Positions 8,095-16,336 of a stretch of 64,000 nt of DNA are shown piece by piece. The DNA comes from Bdellovibrio sp. GTDB lineage: Bacteria; Bdellovibrionota; Bdellovibrionia; Bdellovibrionales; Bdellovibrionaceae. Under the pieces are notes generated by a model. The model did no database searches and was not told where the DNA came from. It was given only the letters and a program-made list of their open reading frames with translations. The DNA is taken from the NCBI GenBank assembly GCA_014376435.1, contig JACMRL010000033.1, positions 62,001 through 126,000 on the forward strand. Reading direction: 5' to 3'. The position numbers were made by a program, and so were the translations under genes. Numbering within the stretch: position 1 is the first letter of the stretch; each line of letters begins with the position of its first letter.

Positions 8095-8190
8095 GTTGGG
8101 GTAGTTTATCCGGCATACGTACATCCTTTCTTAAAGGAAGAGCTTATGTCGATTAAAAGGCGAAATGGCGTGAGCTACTTCGCCTTTTGC
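8095..8190 (+). ncRNA. Candidate small structured RNA or attenuated leader (~95 nt)
   Basis: No protein frame occupies this stretch, yet it folds well by eye. CGGCATA (8111-8117) pairs with TATGTCG (8145-8151, one G-U), enclosing an inner hairpin TCCTTT (8124-8129) / AAAGGA (8133-8138) with a 3-nt loop. A terminator hairpin (8155-8188) follows at once. A plausible promoter lies about 10 nt before the expected 5' end. Together these give a complete transcription unit of about 95 nt. It matches no RNA family I know (not 6S, 4.5S/SRP, tmRNA or the common GEMM/TPP/SAM riboswitches). It could also be the regulated leader of the gene starting at 8267, in which case the terminator would be an attenuator. 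Confidence 0.5.
8155..8188 (+). terminator. Intrinsic terminator-like hairpin
   Basis: AAAAGGCGAA (8155-8164) pairs perfectly with TTCGCCTTTT (8179-8188) around a 14-nt loop. The A-rich left flank and T-rich right arm give the usual rho-independent shape, although the T-run is only four bases. It sits 79 nt before the next start codon, so it either ends a small RNA or attenuates the downstream gene. Confidence 0.65.
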
Positions 8191-8266
8191 ATTTAAAGAG
8201 CCTAGTCATATCTGGACTTGGGCTTAGCCAATAAATTACCGATAAACAGATATCTGAGGAGACATC

Positions 8267-9325
8267 ATGAAGAAGAATTCTTTCGAAATGGGTATTGAAA
8301 TTAAAACGGCCGCCGGTAGCATTTTAAAGCCACAGCAAATGCACTTCTGGGATTTAAGCTCATCAAACGTACCTGCACAAATTAAAAACTTAAAACCCCA
8401 AGCGCCGTTTAAATATCACACGGATGCCATCTTAGGTCTTTGTTACCACAAGATGACCGATTACAAATTTTTATCTGCCGAAGAGCGCCAGTTTGCCACG
8501 CAGGCATACCGTTCTTTTGATCCTTACACGGAGCTTTATCAAAAATCAGCGCCCCGCGTACGTTCCCTGCGCGGTAATTTTAAAGCGACTTTAAAATATG
8601 AAAACTTTGAAAAACAGATGAGCGAAATCTGGAGCGAAGTATTCGAAAATAAAACAATTTATTTTGCTAAATTAGAGAAAGCTCTAGATTATTTATCTGA
8701 ATTTGAAATGTCGATTGAATCTACATTTCTTTATAATTTTAATATTCAGTTCAGCGAAAAAATGACTGAGAAGTTGATTTGCTTTTATTCCTTCTTATTT
8801 CACTTACGTTCATTAATGGCGATTGATCACAATGGACATGTGGAAGATTCTTCAGTTGAATCGGTTAAGTGTGATTCGATTTCAGATTATTTGCCAAAAT
8901 CAGATTATACCATTAATGATGCCCTACTTTATTTACAATTTAAAAAATTAAGTATTCCGTTTGTGGGCCACAAAGATAAAGACGTACGCATCGAAAAATT
9001 ATTTGTTGATCCGTTATTGAAAGCTTTCAATCAGTACAATCACAACGCGTGTTGCCTGGTTGATCAATTACCAAAAAGCTTTTTAAACTCATTGCCACAA
9101 GCTGAATTAGAAGAAGCTCTGCATCACGTGCAAATGGACTGGCTACTGGGTTCTGAAGCGGGTTTATTATTCAAAATCCGTGAAGAATTGTTTGGTGCCA
9201 CCGAAGGTTACGATAAAATTTTCTGGCCAGAGCTTTCGACTTCTAAATCGAAACAAGCGACCAGCCTTAATATTTGCTTTACGTTATCTCATAAAGATTT
9301 AGCCAGAGAATACGCCGCCGCGTAA
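8267..9325 (+). CDS. Hypothetical cytoplasmic protein, unrecognised
   Basis: I do not recognise this 352-aa protein. It has no signal peptide, transmembrane segment or obvious catalytic motif. The body is mixed helical with aromatic-rich stretches (GLCYHKMTDYKFLSAEERQ, FYSFLFHLRSL) and a C-terminal block DWLLGSEAGLLFKIREELFG. A strong GAGGAG precedes the ATG. A 10-bp palindrome CAGATATCTG (8247-8256) touches that ribosome-binding site and could occlude it when folded. The gene stands alone: structured RNA and terminator upstream, a convergent dedA downstream, and its own intrinsic terminator. That suggests an independently regulated transcript. Possibly lineage-specific. Confidence 0.75.
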   Translation: MKKNSFEMGIEIKTAAGSILKPQQMHFWDLSSSNVPAQIKNLKPQAPFKYHTDAILGLCYHKMTDYKFLSAEERQFATQAYRSFDPYTELYQKSAPRVRSLRGNFKATLKYENFEKQMSEIWSEVFENKTIYFAKLEKALDYLSEFEMSIESTFLYNFNIQFSEKMTEKLICFYSFLFHLRSLMAIDHNGHVEDSSVESVKCDSISDYLPKSDYTINDALLYLQFKKLSIPFVGHKDKDVRIEKLFVDPLLKAFNQYNHNACCLVDQLPKSFLNSLPQAELEEALHHVQMDWLLGSEAGLLFKIREELFGATEGYDKIFWPELSTSKSKQATSLNICFTLSHKDLAREYAAA

Positions 9326-9336
9326 TTAAATTAGGA

Positions 9337-10026
9337 TTAACTAAGCGTCTCAGTCTTCTTGGCTGAGACGTATTTTTTATACAAAAATACCAATAAGACG
9401 ACTGCCAGCACGCACAAAATAAAAATTTTGAATTGCTTCAAGTATTTTAAAATATGGTCCCCGTAATGGGCCAGCAATAAAATTTGTGTTGGCACGGAAA
9501 TGGCCGCGGCGATTCCATCAATTAATCCAAACTTCCACGCAGGAAACTTTAACATTCCGCACGCTAGATGCCCCGGAAAACGAACCCCGGGGGTAAAACG
9601 AAAGATACCACATGCGTAGGCACCGTATTTCTCGGTCCAACTTTCAATTCTTAAACGATTTTTTTCTGATAAAATGGATTTAACCGGTCGCCACTCAAAA
9701 ATGCGCCTACCGAAATACCTACCCATTCCGTAAATTAAAAAATCGGATAGAAATACCGCCAAGAATGCAACCCCGGCGGCCGTCGTCGCATTAATATGTG
9801 GAGCATTCGGATACGGAGGTGGAAATTTATCGGGATGACTTCCCATGTAAGCTAAGAAGCCAACGCTAACTAAAGTTGCTTCTTCGGGAAATGGTAAACC
9901 TACCGCCGACAATAACATCATCACAATCAGAAATGTATAAATCCAGGTGGGCTCGTAGGCATAAGGTGTTAAACACACCAGGGTCTCTTTACTATGCCAT
10001 AAACAGTGAAACAGGCTTTCTTGCAT
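9337..10026 (-). CDS. DedA-family membrane protein
   Basis: Integral membrane protein of the DedA/SNARE-associated (VTT) family; members act in lipid carrier or phospholipid flipping and envelope homeostasis. Diagnostic segments are GLPFPEEATLVSVGFLAY (re-entrant loop with acidic residues), SDFLIYGMGRYFGRR and the conserved FRFTPGVRFPGHLACGM. About five hydrophobic segments are visible, the last near the C terminus followed by KKYVSAKK. The frame is open to 10122, but the ATG at 10026 removes a non-hydrophobic leader that overlaps the divergent gene. The exact start is uncertain because no good ribosome-binding site is seen. Its last codons encode, on the opposite strand, the terminator of the convergent neighbour. 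Confidence 0.85.
   Translation of the reverse strand: MQESLFHCLWHSKETLVCLTPYAYEPTWIYTFLIVMMLLSAVGLPFPEEATLVSVGFLAYMGSHPDKFPPPYPNAPHINATTAAGVAFLAVFLSDFLIYGMGRYFGRRIFEWRPVKSILSEKNRLRIESWTEKYGAYACGIFRFTPGVRFPGHLACGMLKFPAWKFGLIDGIAAAISVPTQILLLAHYGDHILKYLKQFKIFILCVLAVVLLVFLYKKYVSAKKTETLS
9346..9378 (+). terminator. Intrinsic terminator of the 8267-9325 gene, inside the dedA 3' end
   Basis: CGTCTCAG (9346-9353) and CTGAGACG (9363-9370) form an 8-bp stem with a 9-nt loop, followed by TATTTTTT. It reads rightward, 21 nt after the stop of the orphan gene, and lies within the last codons of dedA, so the DNA serves both genes. Confidence 0.75.
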
Positions 10027-10100
10027 TGGTCTATCATGATGAGAAATCACCTTGATGTTAAGCTCTTGAACAAGCTCGATACACTGTGCTAAAAATTCAC

Positions 10101-10973
10101 ATGGCTCAATTTGTAAGCTCACATGGTTTTGAGTACGGCGTAAAACATTTTATCAATCTAAAGTCTGGGTATTTACTTGCAATCGCCGCCGAGGCATTAG
10201 AGAAATCCGAAGATGAGCTTAACGAGCTGCTTAAATTAGGTGCGATTTACATCAATAACCAAAGACAAAACACAAATGCATTGATACCGGAAAGCCAAAC
10301 AATTCGAGTGCATACAAAGCCACGTCGATTTTTTTGCGATTATATTTGGAAAGATCGCGTGGTTTTCGAATGCGAAGATTTCGTGGTGTTAGATAAACCT
10401 TCCGGGGTCCCCAGCCATCCGTCGGTTGACAATATCATTGATAACTCTTTAGAGCACTTAAGCCGTGCAATCAGCCACCCACTTTTTATCACGCACCGCT
10501 TAGATACTTTGACCGAAGGCCTGATCGTTTACGGGAAAAATATTAATTTCGTCAAAGGCTTCAATATAAAAATTCAAAATCGCTTAGTTGAAAAAAAATA
10601 TGTGGCCCTGGTTGAAACGAACCAAGTTCTACCAGAAAAAGTTATTCACTACATGGAACCTTCTCCGCGTGCGCCAAAAAAAGTTTCTGCGGTGGCAACC
10701 GAAGGATGGGCATTTTGCGAATTACATATTTTGAATCAAAAAAAAGCTATTGATGATACCTGGGTGAAAATTGATTTACTGACGGGACGTACTCACCAAA
10801 TCAGAGCGCAGCTTTCACAGCTATTAGCCCCGATCAAAGGCGATCGCCTTTACGGAGCAAAAACCAAATATGGTAGCGGGATTGCTTTAAGAGCTTGTGA
10901 ACTGCGCTTTACCTGGAATCAAAAACAGCAGCAATTCAATTTAAACGAAGACTTTAATACGACAACCAACTAG
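10101..10973 (+). CDS. RluA-family pseudouridine synthase
   Basis: Isomerises uridine to pseudouridine in rRNA or tRNA. It has an N-terminal S4-like segment (EDELNELLKLGAIYINNQRQ), then the catalytic core: VLDKPSGVPSHPS, the HRLDTLTEGLIVYGK motif with catalytic Asp135 (numbered from the ATG at 10101), and GRTHQIRAQLS followed by GDRLYGA. About 290 aa, usual for the RluA/RluC/RluD group; the exact target uridine cannot be assigned. A GTG at 10086 in frame is an alternative start. Divergent from dedA with little room between them, and overlapping the 3' end of the convergent outer-membrane protein gene by 4 nt. Confidence 0.87.
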   Translation: MAQFVSSHGFEYGVKHFINLKSGYLLAIAAEALEKSEDELNELLKLGAIYINNQRQNTNALIPESQTIRVHTKPRRFFCDYIWKDRVVFECEDFVVLDKPSGVPSHPSVDNIIDNSLEHLSRAISHPLFITHRLDTLTEGLIVYGKNINFVKGFNIKIQNRLVEKKYVALVETNQVLPEKVIHYMEPSPRAPKKVSAVATEGWAFCELHILNQKKAIDDTWVKIDLLTGRTHQIRAQLSQLLAPIKGDRLYGAKTKYGSGIALRACELRFTWNQKQQQFNLNEDFNTTTN

Positions 10974-11890
10974 TAAATACGAACATTCGTCATCAATGAA
11001 TAACTAAGATCTTTGGCGCGGTCTGACTGAACCAAATCGCGACGATCTTGATAACCAATGGTAAAATTAAATTCTTTCACCGGGCGAACTTCCACACCGA
11101 AACGATACGCGATGGTCGTTGTATGGCGCCCATCACGATCATTCACATCAGATTCATTCGTCCACGAATCTTCGAATTCAAAGCCAGGCTTTACCGAGAA
11201 ATATTTATTTAAATTAACGTCTACTTCCGACCCGTATTGCACATCCGCCAAATTAGTCGTTTTCAATTTACCGGCGCTGTCGAGATAAGAAGTCGTGCGT
11301 TGGAAATAATAGCTGGGCTTTACATAAGTACGAATATTTGAATAACGGCCAACATAATAACGATGTTCAAATTCAAAACGTAATCTGGCAATCATACCTT
11401 CGGCTTTTGAACCTTCACCGGTTGGTAAGTACATACGGGTTTGAATTTTTAAATCTTGATTCGCCGGTAGATCGTCTTCACCCACATTATAGTTAGTCGC
11501 TAACAATGAAAAGTCGCGCGTTTGCATTTTATTTGTTACGGGTGTTCCCATATAATCCAAACCTTCAGTTGAATAATTGAAGGCCGGGCGCGCCGCAAAA
11601 CGTAAGTTGCGATTTACTTTAAAATTAAAAGATAAATATCCATCGTAAACATAAAACGAAGGATCAGGGCGATTGAACTGATCTGAATTCACGCCGCCTA
11701 AGCTGAAAAATGAAATACCAAAGGCTTTTAAATTAGATTCTTCCGGGCTGTAGCTTGAAACCGGAACTTTGATTGACGAACTTGATTCACCAGATGCGGG
11801 GCTTGGATCAGCCACTGATATACCGCTCTGTTGTGCTTGTGCATACATCAACGGAGCAAGCAATAATAACGATATAAAAAGACTTCTCAT
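10970..11890 (-). CDS. Outer-membrane beta-barrel protein, unrecognised
   Basis: Begins with a clean signal peptide (MRSLFISLLLLAPLMYAQA, then QQ) and continues with a Ser/Pro-rich linker and about twelve alternating amphipathic strands rich in Tyr, Phe and Arg (for example RLRFEFEHRYYVGRYS, NIRTYVKPSYYFQRT, TTTIAYRFGVEVRPV). It ends with an aromatic C-terminal residue (VRIY), as BAM substrates do. No specific family is recognised; a roughly 12-strand barrel of 306 aa is plausible. The ATG at 11890 follows a GGGGG stretch; an earlier in-frame start lacks a signal-peptide rationale. Single gene, convergent with the pseudouridine synthase and divergent from the lipoprotein phosphatase. Confidence 0.75.
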   Translation of the reverse strand: MRSLFISLLLLAPLMYAQAQQSGISVADPSPASGESSSSIKVPVSSYSPEESNLKAFGISFFSLGGVNSDQFNRPDPSFYVYDGYLSFNFKVNRNLRFAARPAFNYSTEGLDYMGTPVTNKMQTRDFSLLATNYNVGEDDLPANQDLKIQTRMYLPTGEGSKAEGMIARLRFEFEHRYYVGRYSNIRTYVKPSYYFQRTTSYLDSAGKLKTTNLADVQYGSEVDVNLNKYFSVKPGFEFEDSWTNESDVNDRDGRHTTTIAYRFGVEVRPVKEFNFTIGYQDRRDLVQSDRAKDLSYSLMTNVRIY

Positions 11891-12014
11891 GGAACCCCCA
11901 AAAAATGACTTTAAAGACTGCACTACTTGTATCACACCGCACTAGATTCTGTCTAAACTAGCGCCGTAAATTGTTTTCGACTACCCTTGTATCATGCAAA
12001 AAATACACAATACA

Positions 12015-13160
12015 ATGAAGGTTTCGACAAGATTTCTAACCTCTAACTTGGCCCCCGTCACCCTCTTATTTCTATTCATTTTAGTAGTGATCTCGGGATG
12101 TACATCTTCAGGACCGAAAGATTCATCGGCGCAGAATTCTCGCCATCCAATCGCGCAAGAATTAGTTCAAAAAAAGCCTAATGAAATCTCGGTGATGACC
12201 TTCAACGTAGAAAATTTGTTCGACACAACTCACGACAAAGACCGCGAAGATTTCACCTATTTACCTTTAAAAGAGAAATCAAAAGTAGATGTAAAAAACT
12301 TCTGCGCACAGCAGAAAGCCCACTACCGGGACGAGTGTAATAACTTAAATTGGGATGAAGATATACTAAAAGTGAAGCTTAATAACATTGGCACAGTGAT
12401 TCGCTACATCGACGGCGGCAAAGGTCCTGATAATATTCTATTTGCCGAAGTGGAGAATATTTCTATTCTGAATCGTTTGGCGAAAGAGCAATTAAAAGAC
12501 TTAGGTTACCAGACAGTGGTTCTTATCGAGGGCCCTGATCTGCGCGGAATCGACCCCGGATTTATCTCTAAATTTCCTCAGGTTGGCGAAGCGAAACTTC
12601 ACTTAATTCCCTATGAAGATTCAAACCCTGAGCAATTAAAATGGGCTAAGCGCTCGCGCGGTATTTTAGAAGTGACTGTAAAGCTTCCGAACCAAAAGAA
12701 ATTAACTTTTTTATCGGCGCATTTTCCGTCTCAATCAAATCCGGTAGCTTGGCGTTCGCAAGCAATTCAGTTTGCAAAAAAATTAATGACTGATTATCAA
12801 AAGCAAGGTCGCGCGGTTATTTTCGGTGGAGATTTAAATATCACCGCGGATGAAGAAGATGCTCAAGGTTTCTTTAAAACACAAATGAGTGAAGTCGGAC
12901 AAGTATCACATCTAGTTGGCTGCAAAGCTTGCGAAGGTTCACACTTTTACCGCGGTCACTGGTCATTTTTAGATATTCTGGTTTATTCTAAAAATTTACC
13001 GACGGCGGCGAAAGTCGAACTCATTCCTGATTCATTACAAGTTGTTAAAGTTCCGGTGCACATGAAAAGAAATGGCACTCCTTTAAGATTTGACGTGGAA
13101 AAGCGTGAGGGAGTTTCAGATCACTTTCCTCTTTACTCAAGACTTAAAATTTTAGAATAA
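12015..13160 (+). CDS. Endonuclease/exonuclease/phosphatase-family lipoprotein
   Basis: Lipoprotein signal with lipobox VISGC (Cys29), so it is anchored in an envelope membrane. The body is an EEP-fold hydrolase: MTFNVENLFDT with the first metal-site Asn, FAEVENIS with the metal-binding Glu, GGDLNITADEED, SFLDILVY and the terminal SDHFPLYSRL containing the catalytic His. Such enzymes cleave phosphodiesters in nucleic acids or phospholipid head groups. With an outer-cell location, digestion of extracellular DNA or lipids is a reasonable inference. In-frame ATGs at 11994 and 12015; the latter gives the more standard lipoprotein leader. Convergent and 9 nt overlapping with the next lipoprotein gene. 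Confidence 0.82.
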   Translation: MKVSTRFLTSNLAPVTLLFLFILVVISGCTSSGPKDSSAQNSRHPIAQELVQKKPNEISVMTFNVENLFDTTHDKDREDFTYLPLKEKSKVDVKNFCAQQKAHYRDECNNLNWDEDILKVKLNNIGTVIRYIDGGKGPDNILFAEVENISILNRLAKEQLKDLGYQTVVLIEGPDLRGIDPGFISKFPQVGEAKLHLIPYEDSNPEQLKWAKRSRGILEVTVKLPNQKKLTFLSAHFPSQSNPVAWRSQAIQFAKKLMTDYQKQGRAVIFGGDLNITADEEDAQGFFKTQMSEVGQVSHLVGCKACEGSHFYRGHWSFLDILVYSKNLPTAAKVELIPDSLQVVKVPVHMKRNGTPLRFDVEKREGVSDHFPLYSRLKILE

Positions 13161-14054
13161 TTTTTTAAGATCAACGACCGGACGCGATTCACAGGCATTC
13201 GCGGCCGAACTTAAAGTGTCCTTACCAGCGTTCAATACGACGGATGAATCGTTATAAGTTGCGGTGCGTACGTAAGCAGGTTTTCCTGTTTTTGCATTGA
13301 TCACCAAAGACTCAAGTTTCATAACACCGTTAACCGAAACACAAGCGCCATCTAAGCGTACCGATACAGTTGATGAAGCCGTCTGCATCGCCATATCACC
13401 CGTTTGTACACCGTAGCGATTATGTTGAAGCGTAGCCGAAATAATGAAAGCCTCATTCCCATTTAAAGAAAATTGAAACTGAGCATCGTTTAAAGAAATT
13501 GATTTACCAGGCTTCGAGTTCAACTCATCAACTAATTTTAATGTTACATCATAAGTATTGGCGGCTTCCGCTTTAATGATCATGATTTCTTTACGTTTAT
13601 TTTTTAAAACGATGTCGTTTCCGCCAAATATAACTTTTTCTTCAACCAAATCAGCCTCTTTCAAACTTACCGATTTAACCGATTGATCTTCGTTACGTAC
13701 AACTTCAACGATTACGCTTAGGTTGGAAATTTGATCTAACATGCCATCTTTAAATTTTTTCGAATCTAATTTTAATTTTTTGACCGTTAATTTATTAACG
13801 GTGAGATCTTCAAAAACAAAACCTTTTTCTTTTGCGTAATCGGCGTCAATCACTGCTTTAAATAATTGAATCGCTTCAACTTGGCGATCAAGTAAGACCA
13901 TCAAATGTTTATTACTATCGTACTGGGAATTAACACTTAAACCGCCCGCCGTACCTACGCGTGGATCCGGTCTTTCAATTTTAGAATCCTTAGGCGCGCA
14001 GGCGACTAAAAAAGAAATGGCTAAAAATGGCGATAATAATAAAGCTGATTTCAT
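13152..14054 (-). CDS. Lipoprotein, unrecognised
   Basis: Signal peptide with lipobox LVAC at Cys19 (MKSALLLSPFLAISFLVAC), preceded by a GGGGGAAAC ribosome-binding site that fixes the ATG at 14054. The mature part (~280 aa) is beta-rich with alternating charged and hydrophobic residues (LTVNKLTVKKLKLDSKKF; NLSVIVEVVRNEDQ), suggesting a beta-sandwich. I recognise no family. Upstream, an 89-100 nt gap separates it from the RlmL-like gene on the same strand, so it may have its own promoter. Confidence 0.72.
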   Translation of the reverse strand: MKSALLLSPFLAISFLVACAPKDSKIERPDPRVGTAGGLSVNSQYDSNKHLMVLLDRQVEAIQLFKAVIDADYAKEKGFVFEDLTVNKLTVKKLKLDSKKFKDGMLDQISNLSVIVEVVRNEDQSVKSVSLKEADLVEEKVIFGGNDIVLKNKRKEIMIIKAEAANTYDVTLKLVDELNSKPGKSISLNDAQFQFSLNGNEAFIISATLQHNRYGVQTGDMAMQTASSTVSVRLDGACVSVNGVMKLESLVINAKTGKPAYVRTATYNDSSVVLNAGKDTLSSAANACESRPVVDLKKLF

Positions 14055-14155
14055 TGTTTCCCCCATGAGATGAGTTCTCCTTATACTGAAAAACCACTGT
14101 TGGGTCGAGGGCCTTAACGAAATCCTAACGAAGATTGAAAAATAGATAGGGCTGT

Positions 14156-15313
14156 CTAGTGGCTATACACGGACAGTTTTAATTTAAGCCCCTGATTTTT
14201 AAAGTCTAATTGTGAACTTAATTTTAAAGACTCAAATTTAAAATTCCACGACTCAGGGTGTAGAACAATCACTCCCGCGGCCTTTGCTTCGTTAGCAAAG
14301 CGCTCTATAATCGCGCGAGCGTCCCCTTCTTCGAGTCGGTGGCCGTAAGGGGGGTTGGTCATAACCCATAAGTTTTTATGGGCCGCTAAAGGCTTTAAAT
14401 CGAAATCGATGCTGTCTTCACGGTAAGTCTGAATATCTAGCTGGGTTAGTGGAAATTTTTCTGCTAACAAAGCCTGATTCTTGATTAAGTTCTCGATGGC
14501 GCTTTCTTCAAAATCAATCGCAATCATTTTTGCAGGAGTTGATTTAGCAAACCAGCGATAATTTTTAGACCATGTTTCAGACTTAAATAATTTCGGACGA
14601 TTTAAAAATTTAAACCAGCTGTAGTCTCGTTTCAACGAAGCTTCGCGGTAACAGGCCACTTCAAATAAAATTGTGCCCGAACCAACGAATGGATCAATTA
14701 CCGTTAGATTTTGATCAATCGAAGTCTTTTTCTGTAACTGACGCACCATCATCGCCGCTAAATTTTCGCGAATGGGTGCTTCACCACGATATTGCGCATA
14801 TCCACGGCGATGTAAATGATCGCCCGAAGTATCTAAGCTGATCGTCACGCGGTCTTTATCAATGCGAAAATAAACGATGACTAAACCTTCGGTGGTATTC
14901 GCCGCGATTTTAAATTTCTTTTTACCTAAGGTGTTGGTAATTGCTTCAATGATATTTTTTTCGTGATTAAGTCTTGATTTATGATGCTCAACTTTTACTT
15001 TAATACTTTGAGGCTCAAGCCACTTCTCAATCGGAAACTTCCCTAATTCTTTCTCTAACTGATCGAAATAGCGAGCTTCAAATTTTGCTACACGAATTAG
15101 GACGCGGTTTGCAAGTTTTGAGAAAAAATTAATTTGGTAACCTAAGTGATCTTCCGTTTCAAATTCGATGCCGCCGGGCCATGTGTCGTACTCTGGCAGT
15201 GCGCTTCGGGTCGGTTGGCCGTCAAGATCCATCATCTCAAACCAAAAATCTTTTAGCTCTGCCGCTAACTCTGCTTCGAATCCTACTGGGCAGCTGACGT
15301 AAAATTTAGCCAC
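14156..15313 (-). CDS. THUMP-domain RNA guanine-N2 methyltransferase (RlmL/YpsC-like)
   Basis: N-terminal ferredoxin-like and THUMP region (CPVGFEAELAAELKD, then FFSKLANRVLIRVAKF, and SIKVKVEHHKSRLNH) followed by a Rossmann methyltransferase. The diagnostic motifs are RGYAQYRGEAPIRENLAAM, IDPFVGSGTILFEVAC (SAM binding) and the catalytic TNPPYGHRLEE. In E. coli the RlmL half of RlmKL makes m2G2445 in 23S rRNA. This 385-aa protein is the single-domain form seen in many bacteria (YpsC-type) without the RlmK half. It starts one nt after the stop of the upstream gene, suggesting one transcript from the MFS gene onward. Confidence 0.87.
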   Translation of the reverse strand: MAKFYVSCPVGFEAELAAELKDFWFEMMDLDGQPTRSALPEYDTWPGGIEFETEDHLGYQINFFSKLANRVLIRVAKFEARYFDQLEKELGKFPIEKWLEPQSIKVKVEHHKSRLNHEKNIIEAITNTLGKKKFKIAANTTEGLVIVYFRIDKDRVTISLDTSGDHLHRRGYAQYRGEAPIRENLAAMMVRQLQKKTSIDQNLTVIDPFVGSGTILFEVACYREASLKRDYSWFKFLNRPKLFKSETWSKNYRWFAKSTPAKMIAIDFEESAIENLIKNQALLAEKFPLTQLDIQTYREDSIDFDLKPLAAHKNLWVMTNPPYGHRLEEGDARAIIERFANEAKAAGVIVLHPESWNFKFESLKLSSQLDFKNQGLKLKLSVYSH

Positions 15314-16336
15314 TTAAAATCTCCAATATAAATCAAAGAAACCGTAGTAACCATCCTGCGGATCTAAACGTAAATGAGTAATGTCAGTGGCATTGATCGA
15401 AATCTGTGCGTGTACGCGGTCGGCAATCCAAACATAAGATAAGTAGCCACCTAGCGCCTTCTTCTCAAAGTTGTAACTGGGTCCCACTAAAAATCGATCC
15501 CAATTATTTAAAATCAATTCGTATCCACTTTGAAACGAGCTTGATCCCAATGCTTTGATCGCGGCCGAGTCCGCAGCTTTTTCCCATTTAATTAAACCTA
15601 AGCTTACAAAAGTATGACTTATCAGGGCGTCGGATGAGATCGAATCCCAGTACAAGTTTAAATTGAGCGAGGCCTCACCCTCTTGCTCTAAACGGACAAA
15701 TGATAAACCAGTAGCTAAAGTTGTTGATTCGCTATCGTAAACTCGTGCTTTAAAACTAGCGTTGGGTTTACCAAAAATATTTGCCGTCGTTAACGTACCT
15801 AATGTTAACCAATCATTAAAACCGTACAAAAGATTTCCAAAGTAATTAATCATCAGCTCGTGGTTGTATAATGTTTGAGCCGTATCGCCGATAACAAAAC
15901 CTTGGTAAACCAGCGGACGATACTTTGAAGAAACATTGACCGCGTTTTGGTGAATAATTAAATCCGTTGATCCAATATAATCTGGATTACCTACGCTTAA
16001 ATCCATCCGCCGAATCACATCACCGGTTTGAATAAAATATTTTCTGGATTGGCGTAGTAATTTTAAACGTAGTTCAAAGCTGGTTGGGGAAAGTGCCCGC
16101 ACAGAATTTACTTCCACAAAACCGACCACACCTAATTTAGCATTACGCGAAACTACCGGAAGAATTTCTCCGACTTCCCAATCGTCGCGCTCGCTAATGG
16201 CGGTGATTTTTTGGTGATCAATAAAACTTTCGACCCGTGCCGAACGAAATACGTAAGTGCTGGCGAAATTTTTTTCCGCGAAAAAAAAGGACAAAGTAAT
16301 AATTAAGAAGAGACCTTGGGATGAAAGTTTACACAT
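15314..16336 (-). CDS. Probable outer-membrane or periplasmic beta-strand protein, unrecognised
   Basis: Signal peptide of about 26 residues (LFLIITLSFFFAEKNFAS) and then a 310-aa body. The first ~100 residues look like a small periplasmic domain (DDWEVGEILPVVSRNAKLG, VGFVEVNSVRAL). The remainder is strand-rich (SLGLIKWEK, GYLSYVWIADRVHAQISIN) and ends FDLYWRF with a terminal Phe, the usual barrel C-signal. The start overlaps the MFS gene by 34 nt and the stop abuts the RlmL-like gene. The mixed periplasmic-plus-barrel layout is known in several families, but I cannot name this one. Confidence 0.7.
   Translation of the reverse strand: MCKLSSQGLFLIITLSFFFAEKNFASTYVFRSARVESFIDHQKITAISERDDWEVGEILPVVSRNAKLGVVGFVEVNSVRALSPTSFELRLKLLRQSRKYFIQTGDVIRRMDLSVGNPDYIGSTDLIIHQNAVNVSSKYRPLVYQGFVIGDTAQTLYNHELMINYFGNLLYGFNDWLTLGTLTTANIFGKPNASFKARVYDSESTTLATGLSFVRLEQEGEASLNLNLYWDSISSDALISHTFVSLGLIKWEKAADSAAIKALGSSSFQSGYELILNNWDRFLVGPSYNFEKKALGGYLSYVWIADRVHAQISINATDITHLRLDPQDGYYGFFDLYWRF

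Noticed and set aside
13161-14155. Search for a toxin-antitoxin, CRISPR or phage-defence set among the lipoprotein and methyltransferase genes
   Set aside because: The methyltransferases carry RNA (TNPPYG plus THUMP) or small-molecule motifs, and no restriction, toxin, integrase or repeat-spacer pattern was seen anywhere in the window.
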